Shown: positions 42,356 through 51,043 of the stretch, in pieces
How positions within the stretch are numbered: position 1 is the stretch's first letter
Layout of the letters: each line of letters opens with the position of its first letter
Assembly: GCF_019443325.1 (NCBI RefSeq)
Contig: NZ_CP080383.1
Span: forward strand, 2,170,001 to 2,234,000
Length of the DNA stretch: 64,000 bases
Direction: 5' to 3'
Origin: Cryobacterium sp. PAMC25264
GTDB lineage: Bacteria; Actinomycetota; Actinomycetes; Actinomycetales; Microbacteriaceae
Notes under the pieces: generated by a model
What the model was told of the DNA's origin: nothing
The model's database searches: none
Seen by the model: only the letters and a program-made list of their open reading frames with translations
Position numbers and translations under genes: made by a program

Positions 42356-43093
42356 ATGGCGCGTGTCAGCGGGAAAGTCGCACTCATCAGTGGTGGAGCA
42401 CGCGGGCTCGGCGCCGCCATGACCCGGCGCCTCGTGGAGGAGGGCGCACGGGTGGTCGTGGGCGACGTGCTCGACGAGGAGGGCGGGGCCCTCGTCGCCG
42501 AGCTCGGCGACGCCTGCCGGTTCGTGCACCTCGATGTCACGCGCGCCCAGCACTGGGACAACGCCGTTGCGGCGGCGGTGTCCGAGTTCGGCGGTCTCGA
42601 CGTGCTGGTCAACAACGCCGGCATCGTGAACTTCGGCTCGATCGAGGAGTACACCCTCGAATCCTGGAACAGCATCATCGCGGTCAACCTCACCGGGGTG
42701 TTCCTCGGCATCAAGGCCGCCGTTCCGGCGATCATCCGCTCGCCGGCGGGGTCGATCATCAATGTCTCGTCGACCGCCGGGCTGCAGGGCTACGAGGCCC
42801 TTCCCGGCTACGTCGCCGCCAAGTACGGGGTGCGCGGGCTGACCAAGGCCGTGGCGCTGGATCTCGGCAAGTACAACGTGCGGGTGAACTCGGTGCATCC
42901 TGGCGCCATCGCCACCCCCATGACCGAGGGTCTGAACCTGCCGCAGAACCACGTGGCGCTGCACCGGGTGGGCCAGCCCGTTGAGGTGGCAAACCTGGTG
43001 CTCTTCCTGGCCAGCGACGAGTCGAGCTTCTCCACCGGTGCCGAATTCCTCACCGACGGCGGCGAGCTGAGCGGCCTCTCCCACTACGAGTAG
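42356..43093 (+). CDS. SDR family NAD(P)-dependent oxidoreductase
   Basis: 245 aa from the ATG at 42356, with GGGAGG eight bases upstream. Classical SDR motifs: cofactor loop SGGARGLGAA, acidic VGDVLDEEG (Asp at the end of beta-2 suggests NAD), DVLVNNAGIVNFG, catalytic Ser in IINVSSTAG and Tyr/Lys in LPGYVAAKYGVRGL, then VHPGAIATPM. It resembles 3-alpha/20-beta-hydroxysteroid dehydrogenases and glucose dehydrogenase-like enzymes, but the substrate cannot be specified. It stands alone, divergent from sbcDC. Confidence 0.92.
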   Translation: MARVSGKVALISGGARGLGAAMTRRLVEEGARVVVGDVLDEEGGALVAELGDACRFVHLDVTRAQHWDNAVAAAVSEFGGLDVLVNNAGIVNFGSIEEYTLESWNSIIAVNLTGVFLGIKAAVPAIIRSPAGSIINVSSTAGLQGYEALPGYVAAKYGVRGLTKAVALDLGKYNVRVNSVHPGAIATPMTEGLNLPQNHVALHRVGQPVEVANLVLFLASDESSFSTGAEFLTDGGELSGLSHYE

Positions 43094-43113
43094 CGCCGTC
43101 ACGGGTAGCGCCG

Positions 43114-43917
43114 TCACGAGGTCCACCCGCGGTCCCGCAACCGACGGGCGATGCGCGCCACCAGGGCCGCCGGGTCGTGCAGGTCGTCGTCGGTGAACTG
43201 CAGCACCTGCCAGCCGTTGTCTTCGAGGCGTCCGATGCGGCGGATGTCGGAGCGCCACTGCGCCCGATCGGTGCGGTGGTGGTCGCCCTGGTACTCGAGG
43301 AACAGCTTGTACTCGGGATAAACGAGGTCACCGCGGCCCAGGAACCGGCCCTGGGGGTCGAACGCCCGGTAGTTGCACTCGGGTTCGGGCAGGCCGGCGA
43401 GCACGATGATGACGCGGAGCACCGACTCGCGCGGCGACTCCGAGCGGGTGCGCAGCAGCGGCAGGGCGGCCCGGGCCAGGGCCAGGCCCCTGCGGCCGGG
43501 GTAACGCGCCAGCGCGTCGGCGAGCTCACCCCGGGTGAGAACCGGAGACTCCCAGTACAACAGGTGGTCACCGACGGCCACCAGTTCCGCCAGGGTGAGA
43601 AGCGCCGCGAGATCCAGCCAGGTGCGCGCCGGACCGGTGAGACGCAGTGGACCGCGGTCGACGAGATCGTCCGGATCGATGCGCAGACTGTGGCCGACGA
43701 CATCGCGCCTGTCCATGGCCGGAGCCGGGGCAGGGACGCCGACATGAACCGCACGCACTCGCGCAAACCGGGACGGCACGGGCAGGCGGAGCAGGAGAGC
43801 GGCCGTGCCGTGGGTGAAGAAAGCGTCCGGAGGCATCCGCACCAGGAGCGCCGTGCAGAGCCCAACCCGAAAGGCACGGTCCGCCCAGCCGTTCGGGAGT
43901 GGTGTGCGTTCGGTCAC
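43114..43917 (-). CDS. DUF559 endonuclease-domain protein
   Basis: 267 aa, GTG start. The C-terminal 110 residues form a VSR/PD-(D/E)xK-like DUF559 domain: ESVLRVIIVLAGLPEPECNY, GDLVYPEYKLFLEYQGDHHR and NGWQVLQFTDDDLHDPAALV; Asp, Glu and Gln in the DLVYPE...EYQGD region fit the nuclease core. The N-terminal half resembles the AbiEi-like region common to this Micrococcales family. These single genes are numerous in Microbacteriaceae and their role is unknown; no partner toxin or restriction gene lies nearby. CACCCT six bases before the GTG may serve as a leaderless -10. The stop lies in a tandem GTAGCGCCGTCACG duplication behind the SDR gene. Confidence 0.8.
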   Translation of the reverse strand: MTERTPLPNGWADRAFRVGLCTALLVRMPPDAFFTHGTAALLLRLPVPSRFARVRAVHVGVPAPAPAMDRRDVVGHSLRIDPDDLVDRGPLRLTGPARTWLDLAALLTLAELVAVGDHLLYWESPVLTRGELADALARYPGRRGLALARAALPLLRTRSESPRESVLRVIIVLAGLPEPECNYRAFDPQGRFLGRGDLVYPEYKLFLEYQGDHHRTDRAQWRSDIRRIGRLEDNGWQVLQFTDDDLHDPAALVARIARRLRDRGWTS

Positions 43918-44109
43918 CGGTCGAGGGTGCCTCAGATCAGTGCCCTCCCGCCGAAGTTCTCCACACGTTCCAGGTTCATTTCGGAAGAAAGCACAGTCGC
44001 GGGGCCGTCACACCCTGCAAAGTTCCGAAGTCAGTGCCAGATGCGAGCTGAAACGCACCGAAACGATGCAGGAGAGGCCCCGGAAACTGTCGACCCGCAT
44101 CCAGAGATC

Positions 44110-44159
44110 TTTGTTTGTCTGTGTTTCGGTTGACTTTCAAAAACAAACGGGTCTAAAGT
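44110..44159 (+). promoter_or_regulatory. Promoter and probable FruR operator of the fructose PTS operon
   Basis: TTGACT (44130-44135) and TAAAGT (44154-44159) are separated by 18 bp. TTTGTTTG (44110-44117) upstream and CAAAAACAAAC (44138-44148) in the spacer form an imperfect inverted repeat around the -35. This AT-rich patch contrasts with its surroundings and is the natural site for FruR. The rest of the 312-bp gap (43918-44229) shows nothing else recognisable. Confidence 0.65.
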
Positions 44160-44229
44160 CAGGCATAACAACTTTTGGCGCGGTCCCCCCGGCCGCGCGC
44201 ACCTGAGTTCTCACCGTCGAGGAGGCCCG

Positions 44230-45009
44230 ATGTTCGCCGAAGAGCGTCAGTCGATGATCGCCGAGATGGTGTCCGGCTTGAGTCGGGTCACCGTCAACGA
44301 ACTCGCCGTCCGCTTCGACATCACGCCGGAGACAGTGCGCCGCGATCTCTCCGTCCTCGAGCTAAGCCGGCACCTGCGGCGGGTGCACGGCGGCGCCGTC
44401 GCCATCGACCGGCTGAGCATGTCCGAGGCCAGCCTCGAAGAGCGCCAGACCCAGCGCCACGACGAGAAGGCCCGCATCGCCGCCGCCGCCCTCGACATGA
44501 TCCCCGCGAGCACCACCGGGTCGATCATCCTCGACTCGGGCACCACCACCGAGCTGCTGGCCGACCGACTGCTCGACTGGACCCCCGCGAACGGCGGCGA
44601 CCAGCTCCTGGTCATCACCAACGCGCTCCCCATCGCCTACAAGCTCGCCGCCAACGAAGCCATCTCGCTGCAGATCCTCGGCGGCCGGGTGCGCGGCCTC
44701 ACCCGCGCCATCGTGGGCACCCGCACCACCCAGCAGCTCGACGCCATGCGCCCCGACATCGCCTTCGTCGGCGCCAACGGTGTAGCCGCCGACTTCGGCT
44801 TCAGCACCCCCGACTCGGTCGAGGCCGCCGTGAAGACCGCCATCGTGCGCTCCGCCCGCCGCGTCGTCGCCCTCGCCGATTCCTCCAAGCTCGACCAGGA
44901 AACCCTGGTCAGGTTCGCTGCACTGAGCGATATCGACGCGCTCATCACCGATGCTCCCCTTCCCCCAAACTTGCCGCAGCCCTGGCCGCGGCGGATGTCG
45001 AGGTCGTAA
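44230..45009 (+). CDS. fruR: DeoR/GlpR family repressor of fructose utilisation; C-terminus probably frameshifted
   Basis: 259 aa as read. A DeoR helix-turn-helix (MFAEERQSMIAEMVSGLSRV, VNELAVRFDITPETVRRDLS) precedes a sugar-phosphate sensor domain (IILDSGTTTELLADRLLD, VITNALPIAYKLA, IAFVGANGVAADFGFSTPDS, VVALADSSKLDQETLVRF). The reading ends in an atypical LPQPWPRRMSRS; with one more C in the 44962-44966 run it would end PPKLAAALAAADVEVVIA at 45017, its TGA overlapping the fruK ATG. That is the normal DeoR ending and strongly suggests a homopolymer error. GAGGAGG precedes the ATG. It is likely to repress the operon until fructose-1-phosphate is present. Confidence 0.9.
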   Translation: MFAEERQSMIAEMVSGLSRVTVNELAVRFDITPETVRRDLSVLELSRHLRRVHGGAVAIDRLSMSEASLEERQTQRHDEKARIAAAALDMIPASTTGSIILDSGTTTELLADRLLDWTPANGGDQLLVITNALPIAYKLAANEAISLQILGGRVRGLTRAIVGTRTTQQLDAMRPDIAFVGANGVAADFGFSTPDSVEAAVKTAIVRSARRVVALADSSKLDQETLVRFAALSDIDALITDAPLPPNLPQPWPRRMSRS

Positions 45010-45013
45010 TCGC

Positions 45014-45985
45014 ATGATCGTCACACTCACCCCCAACCCCAGCCTGGATCGCACCATCGAGCTTGCCGGCCCCCTGGCCCGCGGCGACGTGCAGCGGGCC
45101 GTTGACGCACACCAGGAACCCGGTGGCAAGGGCGTCAACATCTGCCGGGCCCTCGAGGCCTCCGGCATTCAGAGCCTGGCGATCCTGCCCGGCGACCCAG
45201 AAGACCCGGTGCTGATCGCACTGGCCGCCCAGGGCATCCCCCACCTCGGCCTGCCGATCAACGCCACCCTGCGCAGCAACATCGCCATCACCGAACCCGA
45301 CGGCACCACCACCAAGGTGAACGAGCCGGGCCCGGCACTCACTCTCGACCAGCAGAAAGCGCTCATCGAACTGGTCCTCGAGAAGGCCGAGGGCGCCTCC
45401 TGGCTGGTCCTGGCCGGATCGCTGCCACCCGGAGTGCCCGACGCGTTCTACGCCGACCTCACCCGGGAGCTCAAGACCCGCTTCGGCGCCAACGCCCCCA
45501 AGGTCGCCATCGACTCCTCCGGCGCTCCCCTGGCCGCGGCCGTCGCCGCCGGTCCCGACCTGCTCAAGCCCAACGCCGACGAACTCGCCGAGCTCACCGG
45601 CCTCTCCGACCCGGACAGCCTCGAGGCCGATCCGCACCTGGCCGCCCGTGCGAGCCAGACCCTGATCGCTGCCGGAGTCGGCGCAGTGCTGGCCACCCTC
45701 GGCGCCAAGGGCGCGCTGCTGGTCACCGCTGACGGCTACTGGTTCGCCACCCAGCCCCCGATCGTCGCGGTCTCCACCGTCGGCGCCGGAGATTCTTCGC
45801 TGGCAGGTTTCCTGCTGAGCGACCTGGCCGGGGCATCCGCTCCGGACTGCCTGCGACAGGCCGCCGCCCACGGCGCGGCCGCCGCATCCCTGCCCGGCTC
45901 AACCGTGCCGGCCCTCAACCAGACCAACCCCACAGCCGTCACCGTGACGGCATTTGCTACACATCCAAAGGAGGATGACCAGTGA
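45014..45985 (+). CDS. fruK: 1-Phosphofructokinase
   Basis: 323 aa from the ATG at 45014; an upstream reading from 44951 adds 21 residues belonging to the fruR region. PfkB family signatures: MIVTLTPNPSLDRTIEL, the substrate-binding EPGGKGVNICRALEASG, GSLPPGVPDAFYADL and the catalytic VSTVGAGDSSLAGFLLSDL with the Asp base. It phosphorylates fructose-1-phosphate, the product of the fructose PTS, to fructose-1,6-bisphosphate. The next gene, encoding the IIABC transporter, overlaps its stop (GTGA) and has its own AAAGGAGG inside fruK. Confidence 0.95.
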   Translation: MIVTLTPNPSLDRTIELAGPLARGDVQRAVDAHQEPGGKGVNICRALEASGIQSLAILPGDPEDPVLIALAAQGIPHLGLPINATLRSNIAITEPDGTTTKVNEPGPALTLDQQKALIELVLEKAEGASWLVLAGSLPPGVPDAFYADLTRELKTRFGANAPKVAIDSSGAPLAAAVAAGPDLLKPNADELAELTGLSDPDSLEADPHLAARASQTLIAAGVGAVLATLGAKGALLVTADGYWFATQPPIVAVSTVGAGDSSLAGFLLSDLAGASAPDCLRQAAAHGAAAASLPGSTVPALNQTNPTAVTVTAFATHPKEDDQ

Positions 45986-48009
45986 GTGCACTGATTACCC
46001 CAGAGCTCGTCGCTTTGGACAAGAACCTCGGTGACGCACCGGCGACCGTGATCCGGCACCTTGCCGAGCTCGTGGCCGGCGCCGGACGGGCCACCGAGAT
46101 CGAGGGCCTGTACGCAGACGCCCTCGCTCGCGAGGCGAAGACCTCCACCGGCATCCCCGGCGGTCTCGCGATCCCCCACTGCCGGTCCGCAGCGGTGACC
46201 GAGCCGACGCTCGCCGTCGCACGTCTGTCCCAGCCGGTCGACTTCGGCTCCGCCGACGGCCCCGCCGACCTGATCTTCATGATCGCCGCCCCCGAAGGCG
46301 CCGACCAGGACCACCTCAAGATCCTCTCGAAGCTGGCCCGCTCGCTGATGAAGTCGGACTTCACCGCCGCCCTCCGCGCGGCGAAGAGCCCCGAAGAGAT
46401 CGTCACCCTGGTCACCGACATCGTCGCGCCGGTCACCGCAGGCGCCGAATCCCACTCCGCGCCGGCCGCCGCCGCACCGACCGGAACCGGCACCACCGGC
46501 GCCGCCACATCCGGCACCCGCAGCCTCGTGGCCGTCACCGCCTGCCCCACCGGCATCGCGCACACCTACATGGCAGCGGATGCGCTCGTCGCAGCCGCCA
46601 AGGAGATGGGCATCGACCTGCAGGTCGAGACCCAGGGCTCAGCCGGTGCCACCCCGCTGGCCGCCTCGGTCATCGACGCCGCCGACGCCGTGATCTTCGC
46701 GGTCGACGTGGACGTGCGTGACAAGGGCCGGTTCGCCGGTAAGCCCGTCATCCAGTCGCCCGTCAAGCGCGCCATCGACGAGCCCAAGAAGATGATCCAG
46801 GACGCCCTCGCGGCCGTGGACAACCCCAGCGCCCGCCGCGTCAGCGGTGGCGGCGCCGCGGCATCCGACTCGGTCAGCGAGAACGAGCACCTGGGCCAGA
46901 AGGTCAAGCGCGCCCTGCTCACCGGTGTCAGCTACATGATCCCGTTCGTCGCCGGTGGAGGCCTGCTCATCGCCCTGGGCTTCCTGCTCGGTGGCTACAA
47001 GATCACCGAGGTCGCCGACACCGTCGTGCTCCAGAACAGCCTGTGGAACCTGCCTGAGGGCGGCATGCTGATCTACCTCGGCGCGGTCCTGTTCAAGATC
47101 GGCGCCCTGTCGATGGGCTTCCTGGTTCCGGCGCTGGCGGGTTACATCGCCTACGGAATCGCCGACCGCCCCGGTATCGCTCCCGGCTTCGTCGCCGGTG
47201 CGGTCTCCGGCTTCATGGGTGCCGGATTCCTCGGCGGCATCGTCGGCGGTCTGCTCGCCGGTGTCGCTGCGGCCTACATCGGTTCCTTCAAGGTGCCGAG
47301 CTGGCTGCGCAGCCTGATGCCCGTTGTGATCATCCCGCTGCTGGCCTCGATCTTCGCCTCCGGGCTGATGTTCCTGGTGCTCGGTGGACCGATCGCCTGG
47401 CTCACCGCCGCGCTGAGCGACTGGCTGAACGGCATGACCGGCGCGTCGGTCATCATCCTGGGCCTGATCCTGGGCCTCATGATGGCGTTCGACCTCGGTG
47501 GTCCGGTCAACAAGGTCGCCTACTCCTTCGCCGTCGCCGGCCTCGGCGCAGCAACCCTGGCCAACCAGGCGCCGTGGCAGATCATGGCCGCGGTCATGGC
47601 CGCCGGCATGGTTCCGCCGCTCGCGATGGCTCTGGCCACCGTGCTCGACCGCAAGCTGTTCAGCCCGGTCGAACGCGAGAACGGTAAGGCAGCCTGGCTG
47701 CTCGGTGCGTCCTTCATCTCCGAAGGCGCCATCCCCTTCGCCGCAGCTGACCCGCTGCGCGTGATCCCGGCCAGCATGCTCGGCGCGGCCACCACCGGTG
47801 CGCTGACCATGGCCTGGGGTGTCACCTCGAAGGCGCCGCACGGAGGAATCTTCGTGTTCTTCGCCATCGAGAACGTTTTGGGCTTCATTCTGGCCATCGT
47901 GATCGGCACGATCATCTCCGCCCTAGCGGTAATCGCGCTCAAGCGCTACGTCCGAAAGGCCCCGACTGCGGAGTCCATCCAGCAGAACAACACCCTGGTG
48001 AACGCCTAA
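45982..48009 (+). CDS. fruA: PTS fructose-specific transporter, fused IIA-IIB-IIC
   Basis: 675 aa, GTG start with a perfect AAAGGAGG about nine bases upstream. IIA domain: active His66 in GGLAIPHCRSA. An Ala/Pro/Thr linker leads to the IIB domain with active Cys188 in VTACPTGIAHTYMAA. The IIC membrane domain begins near residue 305 (LLTGVSYMIPFVAGGGLLIA) and has about nine or ten helices, including MAFDLGGPVNKVAYSFA and ISEGAIPFAAADPLRVIP. It imports fructose and phosphorylates it to fructose-1-phosphate using phosphate from HPr, encoded two genes downstream. Confidence 0.95.
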   Translation: MSALITPELVALDKNLGDAPATVIRHLAELVAGAGRATEIEGLYADALAREAKTSTGIPGGLAIPHCRSAAVTEPTLAVARLSQPVDFGSADGPADLIFMIAAPEGADQDHLKILSKLARSLMKSDFTAALRAAKSPEEIVTLVTDIVAPVTAGAESHSAPAAAAPTGTGTTGAATSGTRSLVAVTACPTGIAHTYMAADALVAAAKEMGIDLQVETQGSAGATPLAASVIDAADAVIFAVDVDVRDKGRFAGKPVIQSPVKRAIDEPKKMIQDALAAVDNPSARRVSGGGAAASDSVSENEHLGQKVKRALLTGVSYMIPFVAGGGLLIALGFLLGGYKITEVADTVVLQNSLWNLPEGGMLIYLGAVLFKIGALSMGFLVPALAGYIAYGIADRPGIAPGFVAGAVSGFMGAGFLGGIVGGLLAGVAAAYIGSFKVPSWLRSLMPVVIIPLLASIFASGLMFLVLGGPIAWLTAALSDWLNGMTGASVIILGLILGLMMAFDLGGPVNKVAYSFAVAGLGAATLANQAPWQIMAAVMAAGMVPPLAMALATVLDRKLFSPVERENGKAAWLLGASFISEGAIPFAAADPLRVIPASMLGAATTGALTMAWGVTSKAPHGGIFVFFAIENVLGFILAIVIGTIISALAVIALKRYVRKAPTAESIQQNNTLVNA

Positions 48010-48059
48010 TATTAGGGGGCACCATTAACGCCTAAAAGCCGACGAATTGAGGAAGTTCC

Positions 48060-49748
48060 GTGCAGAGTTTCACAGGAGTAGGGGTCAGCCCCGGCAGGAT
48101 CGTAGGATCCGTCCGGCAGATGCCCAAGGCCGTGAGCGAGCCGCCAGCAGGAGAAAAGCTGGCCTCGTCGACGACGGCAGAGGATGCCGCCGTCACGCTT
48201 CGCACGGCCGCGAAGGTGGTGCAGGCCGAGCTCAAAGAGCGCTCGGTCAGCGCCACCGGCGCGGGTAAGTCGGTTCTCGAGGCCACCGCCCTGATGGCGG
48301 CTGACCCGATGCTCATCAAGGGCGCCGTGAAGCTGATGACCAACAACGGTACCTCCGCCGAGCGTGCGATCTGGGAGTCCGCGGCATCCGTGGCTGAAAT
48401 GCTGCACAACCTCGGCGGCTACATGGCCGAGCGGTCCACGGATGTGCTCGACGTGCGCTCCCGCATCGTCGCGGAGCTCCGCGGCGTGCCGGCTCCGGGT
48501 ATCCCGGCGTCAGACACCCCGTTCATCCTCGTGGCCGATGACCTGGCTCCGGCCGACACGGCCACGTTGAACCCGGCTCTGGTGCTCGCGCTGGTGACCT
48601 CCGGTGGTGGCCCGCAGTCGCACACCGCGATCATCGCCCGTGCATTGGGCCTGCCCGCCGTGGTCGCCGCGGCCGGTGTCGAAACCATCAGCGACGGCAC
48701 CAGTGTGTACGTGGACGGCGCGGCCGGCAGCATCTCCGTCGACCCCGACGCCGACCAGGTCGCCGCCGCCGAGGCGTGGGCCACGACCGCTGCGACCCTC
48801 GCCGTGTTCTCCGGCGAAGGCGTCACCGCCGACGGCCACCTCGTGCCGCTGCTCGCGAACGTGGGCGGCGCCGCGGATGCCGTCAAGGCCGCCGCCGCGG
48901 GCGCGCAGGGTGTCGGGTTGCTCCGCACCGAGTTCTGCTTTCTGGACCGCGACGAAGAACCCACCCTGGACGAGCAGGTCACCGCGTACCGCGGTGTCTT
49001 CGACGCGTTCGCCGGCAAGAAGGTCGTCGTGCGCACCCTCGACGCCGGCGCCGACAAGCCCCTCCCGTTCCTCACCGACGCGTCAGAGCCCAACCCGGCA
49101 CTCGGCGTGCGCGGCTACCGCACCGACTTCACCTCCCCCGGAGTGCTCACGCGTCAGCTGGCCGCGATCGCGACCGCCGCCGAGGGCACCGAAGCGGATG
49201 TCTGGGTGATGGCTCCGATGATCTCCACCGCCGAAGAAGCCGGCGACTTCGCCCGCATGTGCACCGACGCCGGGTTGAAGACGCCCGGGGTGATGGTGGA
49301 GGTTCCCTCCGCCGCGTTGACGGCCGAGACCATCCTGGGCCAGGTGCAGTTCGCCAGCCTGGGCACCAACGACCTCACCCAGTACGCCATGGCCGCCGAC
49401 CGGCAGCTCGGCCCGCTCGCGGCGCTGAACACACCGTGGCAGCCCGCCGTGCTCCGGTTGATCCAGCTGACCGTCGCCGGCTCCGTCGCCGAGGGCAACA
49501 ACAAGCCCGTCGGTGTCTGTGGCGAGGCCGCGGCCGACCCGGCCCTCGCAGTGGTCCTGGTGGGCCTGGGCGTGAGCACCCTCTCGATGACCGCACGGGC
49601 ACTCTCTGCCGTCGCTGCGGTGCTCAAGACCGTCACCGTCGAAGACGCCCAGCGCCTGGCCGGCATCGCCCTGGCCGCACCGACCGCCACCGCGGCCCGC
49701 GACCTCGTGCGCGCCGAACTGCCCGCCCTGGCCGAACTCGGCCTCTAG
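48060..49748 (+). CDS. ptsI: Phosphoenolpyruvate-protein phosphotransferase (PTS enzyme I)
   Basis: 562 aa, GTG start with GAGGAA upstream. Phospho-acceptor His188 lies in SGGGPQSHTAIIARALGLPA; the PEP-binding TIM-barrel shows GVGLLRTEFCFLDRDEEP, ALGVRGYR, ASLGTNDLTQYAMAADR and the catalytic Cys in GVCGEAAADPALA. It transfers phosphate from PEP to HPr and so energises FruA and any other PTS permease in the cell. It follows fruA by 50 bp on the same strand. Confidence 0.95.
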   Translation: MQSFTGVGVSPGRIVGSVRQMPKAVSEPPAGEKLASSTTAEDAAVTLRTAAKVVQAELKERSVSATGAGKSVLEATALMAADPMLIKGAVKLMTNNGTSAERAIWESAASVAEMLHNLGGYMAERSTDVLDVRSRIVAELRGVPAPGIPASDTPFILVADDLAPADTATLNPALVLALVTSGGGPQSHTAIIARALGLPAVVAAAGVETISDGTSVYVDGAAGSISVDPDADQVAAAEAWATTAATLAVFSGEGVTADGHLVPLLANVGGAADAVKAAAAGAQGVGLLRTEFCFLDRDEEPTLDEQVTAYRGVFDAFAGKKVVVRTLDAGADKPLPFLTDASEPNPALGVRGYRTDFTSPGVLTRQLAAIATAAEGTEADVWVMAPMISTAEEAGDFARMCTDAGLKTPGVMVEVPSAALTAETILGQVQFASLGTNDLTQYAMAADRQLGPLAALNTPWQPAVLRLIQLTVAGSVAEGNNKPVGVCGEAAADPALAVVLVGLGVSTLSMTARALSAVAAVLKTVTVEDAQRLAGIALAAPTATAARDLVRAELPALAELGL

Positions 49749-49793
49749 CAGACCTGCAATACAGTTGTAATCCGTACCGTTTCAGGAGGAACC

Positions 49794-50072
49794 ATGTCAG
49801 AACGTAACGCCACCATCGCCAGCCGCGTCGGCCTGCACGCCCGCCCCGCGGCGATCTTCGCCGAGGCCGTCGGCGCACTGCCGCTCGAGGTCACCATCGC
49901 ACTCGAGGGTGACCCGGCCGAGGATGCCATGGATGCCTCGAGCATCCTCAGCCTGATGAGCCTGGGCGCCGCAAACGGCCAGGTCGTCGTGCTGCGCGCC
50001 GAGGGCGATGGAGCGGACGAGGCTCTCGAAGGCCTCGTCAAGATCCTCGAGACGGACCTCGACGCCGAATAG
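49794..50072 (+). CDS. ptsH: Phosphocarrier protein HPr
   Basis: 92 aa. Phosphorylation site His15 in ASRVGLHARPAAIFAE and the regulatory-serine region DASSILSLMSLGAANG are clear. AGGAGGA is six bases before the ATG. It relays phosphate from enzyme I to FruA. The 45-bp gap after ptsI contains ACAGTTGTAATCCGTACCGT, nearly identical to a sequence upstream of the molybdenum oxidoreductase gene; TACAGT within it could act as an internal -10. A strong hairpin follows the gene. Confidence 0.95.
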   Translation: MSERNATIASRVGLHARPAAIFAEAVGALPLEVTIALEGDPAEDAMDASSILSLMSLGAANGQVVVLRAEGDGADEALEGLVKILETDLDAE

Positions 50073-50096
50073 GCTCGGCACCACCCGCTCAACACC

Positions 50097-50131
50097 GAAC
50101 AGCTCGCCCGTGATCCACGGGCGAGCTGTTC
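50097..50131 (+). terminator. Strong hairpin after ptsH, probable terminator of the fructose PTS operon
   Basis: A perfect 16-bp stem (50097-50112 against 50116-50131) with a 3-base loop. Only a poor T-rich tail follows, as is common in high-GC actinobacteria. Confidence 0.8.
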
Positions 50132-50251
50132 TGTGTCTCCCGGTCGAGGCTTCCCGGCCGAGTTCTAGAAGCCTCAGGTGATCTTCAGGTATGGGGCCCT
50201 CACCGCAGCTAGGGTGACGACTATCCCTCAATGACGAGAGTAAGGAACACC

Positions 50252-50542
50252 ATGACCGACCAGATGTCCAACACCACCCCGCCCAGCGCCGAACCCGACC
50301 TTTCAGGCCCGCCGTCCCGCAGCATCCAGGACTGGACCGACCTGGGCAAGGAGATGTGGTCCTATCTGACCGGCAAGAGCGCGGTGATCGACTATAGCTT
50401 CATCGACATGACCGTGGAGGTTCCACGGGACATCGGCCCGGATGCGCCGCGGGCCACCTGGAAGCTCAACGGCACCCTGCGGGTGACCACGAGCGAGGCT
50501 CCCGGCGGGGCCGCACCCGCATCCTCCTCCCGCACCGACTAG
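50252..50542 (+). CDS. Hypothetical protein of 96 aa preceding an FHA-related gene
   Basis: I do not recognise a named family. From the ATG at 50252 (AAGGAA seven bases upstream) a disordered Ser/Pro-rich N-terminus leads to a conserved-looking core: SIQDWTDLGKEMWSYLTGKS, AVIDYSFIDMTVEVPRDIG and ATWKLNGTLRVTTSE, a helix followed by beta strands. An earlier ATG at 50231 has GACTAT six bases upstream and may mark the transcription start. The next gene starts 5 bp after the stop, so the two are probably one unit. Confidence 0.7.
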   Translation: MTDQMSNTTPPSAEPDLSGPPSRSIQDWTDLGKEMWSYLTGKSAVIDYSFIDMTVEVPRDIGPDAPRATWKLNGTLRVTTSEAPGGAAPASSSRTD

Positions 50543-50546
50543 CCCC

Positions 50547-51035
50547 GTGGCCGACACCACAACGCGCCTCGACATCGATCTGCGCTTCTCGCTGGACGAG
50601 CCTGGAGGGGACCGCGAGCCGCTCGTCGGCACCGTCACCGCGTCCGGCGTGGAGATCGAGGTGTTCCTGAGCAACCCCGAGCGCTTCCTGCACACCCATT
50701 TCACGTCGCTGAGCGATTTGCGTACCGTGGCGGCGGGCCTGGCCGAAAAGTCCCTTGTGCTGTCGGTATCCGGACCCGACGGCGTGATAGCCCGGATGGG
50801 GGCGGTGCAGGCTCCGCTCGCCCAGCGGATGGTGACCCGCTCGCCGCATCTGATGCTGGGAACCGCAGCGGCGGTGAGCTCTCTGCTCAGGCACTGGCGT
50901 CAACCTCCTCCTCCCGAGCAACGCGTGCAGCTGCCACCGACCACCCCATTCCCCTGGTTCCGACGGTCTCCCGCCGCATCAGGAACCGTGTCACGACCAC
51001 CCATTACACTCCGGGTGCCGGGCGCCCCCGTCTGA
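50547..51035 (+). CDS. Hypothetical protein, probably the N-terminal part of a frameshifted FHA-domain protein
   Basis: 162 aa as read, GTG start. The first 120 residues look like an ordinary alpha/beta domain (LDIDLRFSLDEPGGDREPLV, VEIEVFLSNPERFLHTHF, LVLSVSGPDGVIARMGAVQ, LMLGTAAAVSSLLRHW), unrecognised by me. After RQPPPPEQ the reading becomes implausible, whereas a shifted frame continues DHPIPLVPTVSRRIRNRV, TTTHYTPGAGRPRLIFVVGS straight into the next ORF's FHA domain. No start codon precedes that domain in its frame before 51044. A missing base in the CCC at about 50913-50915 would explain both. Confidence 0.6.
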   Translation: MADTTTRLDIDLRFSLDEPGGDREPLVGTVTASGVEIEVFLSNPERFLHTHFTSLSDLRTVAAGLAEKSLVLSVSGPDGVIARMGAVQAPLAQRMVTRSPHLMLGTAAAVSSLLRHWRQPPPPEQRVQLPPTTPFPWFRRSPAASGTVSRPPITLRVPGAPV

Positions 51036-51043
51036 TCTTCGTC

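Noticed and set aside
43114-43917. Type IV toxin-antitoxin (AbiE) system
   Set aside because: The N-terminal half is only loosely AbiEi-like and no AbiEii-type nucleotidyltransferase gene is adjacent.
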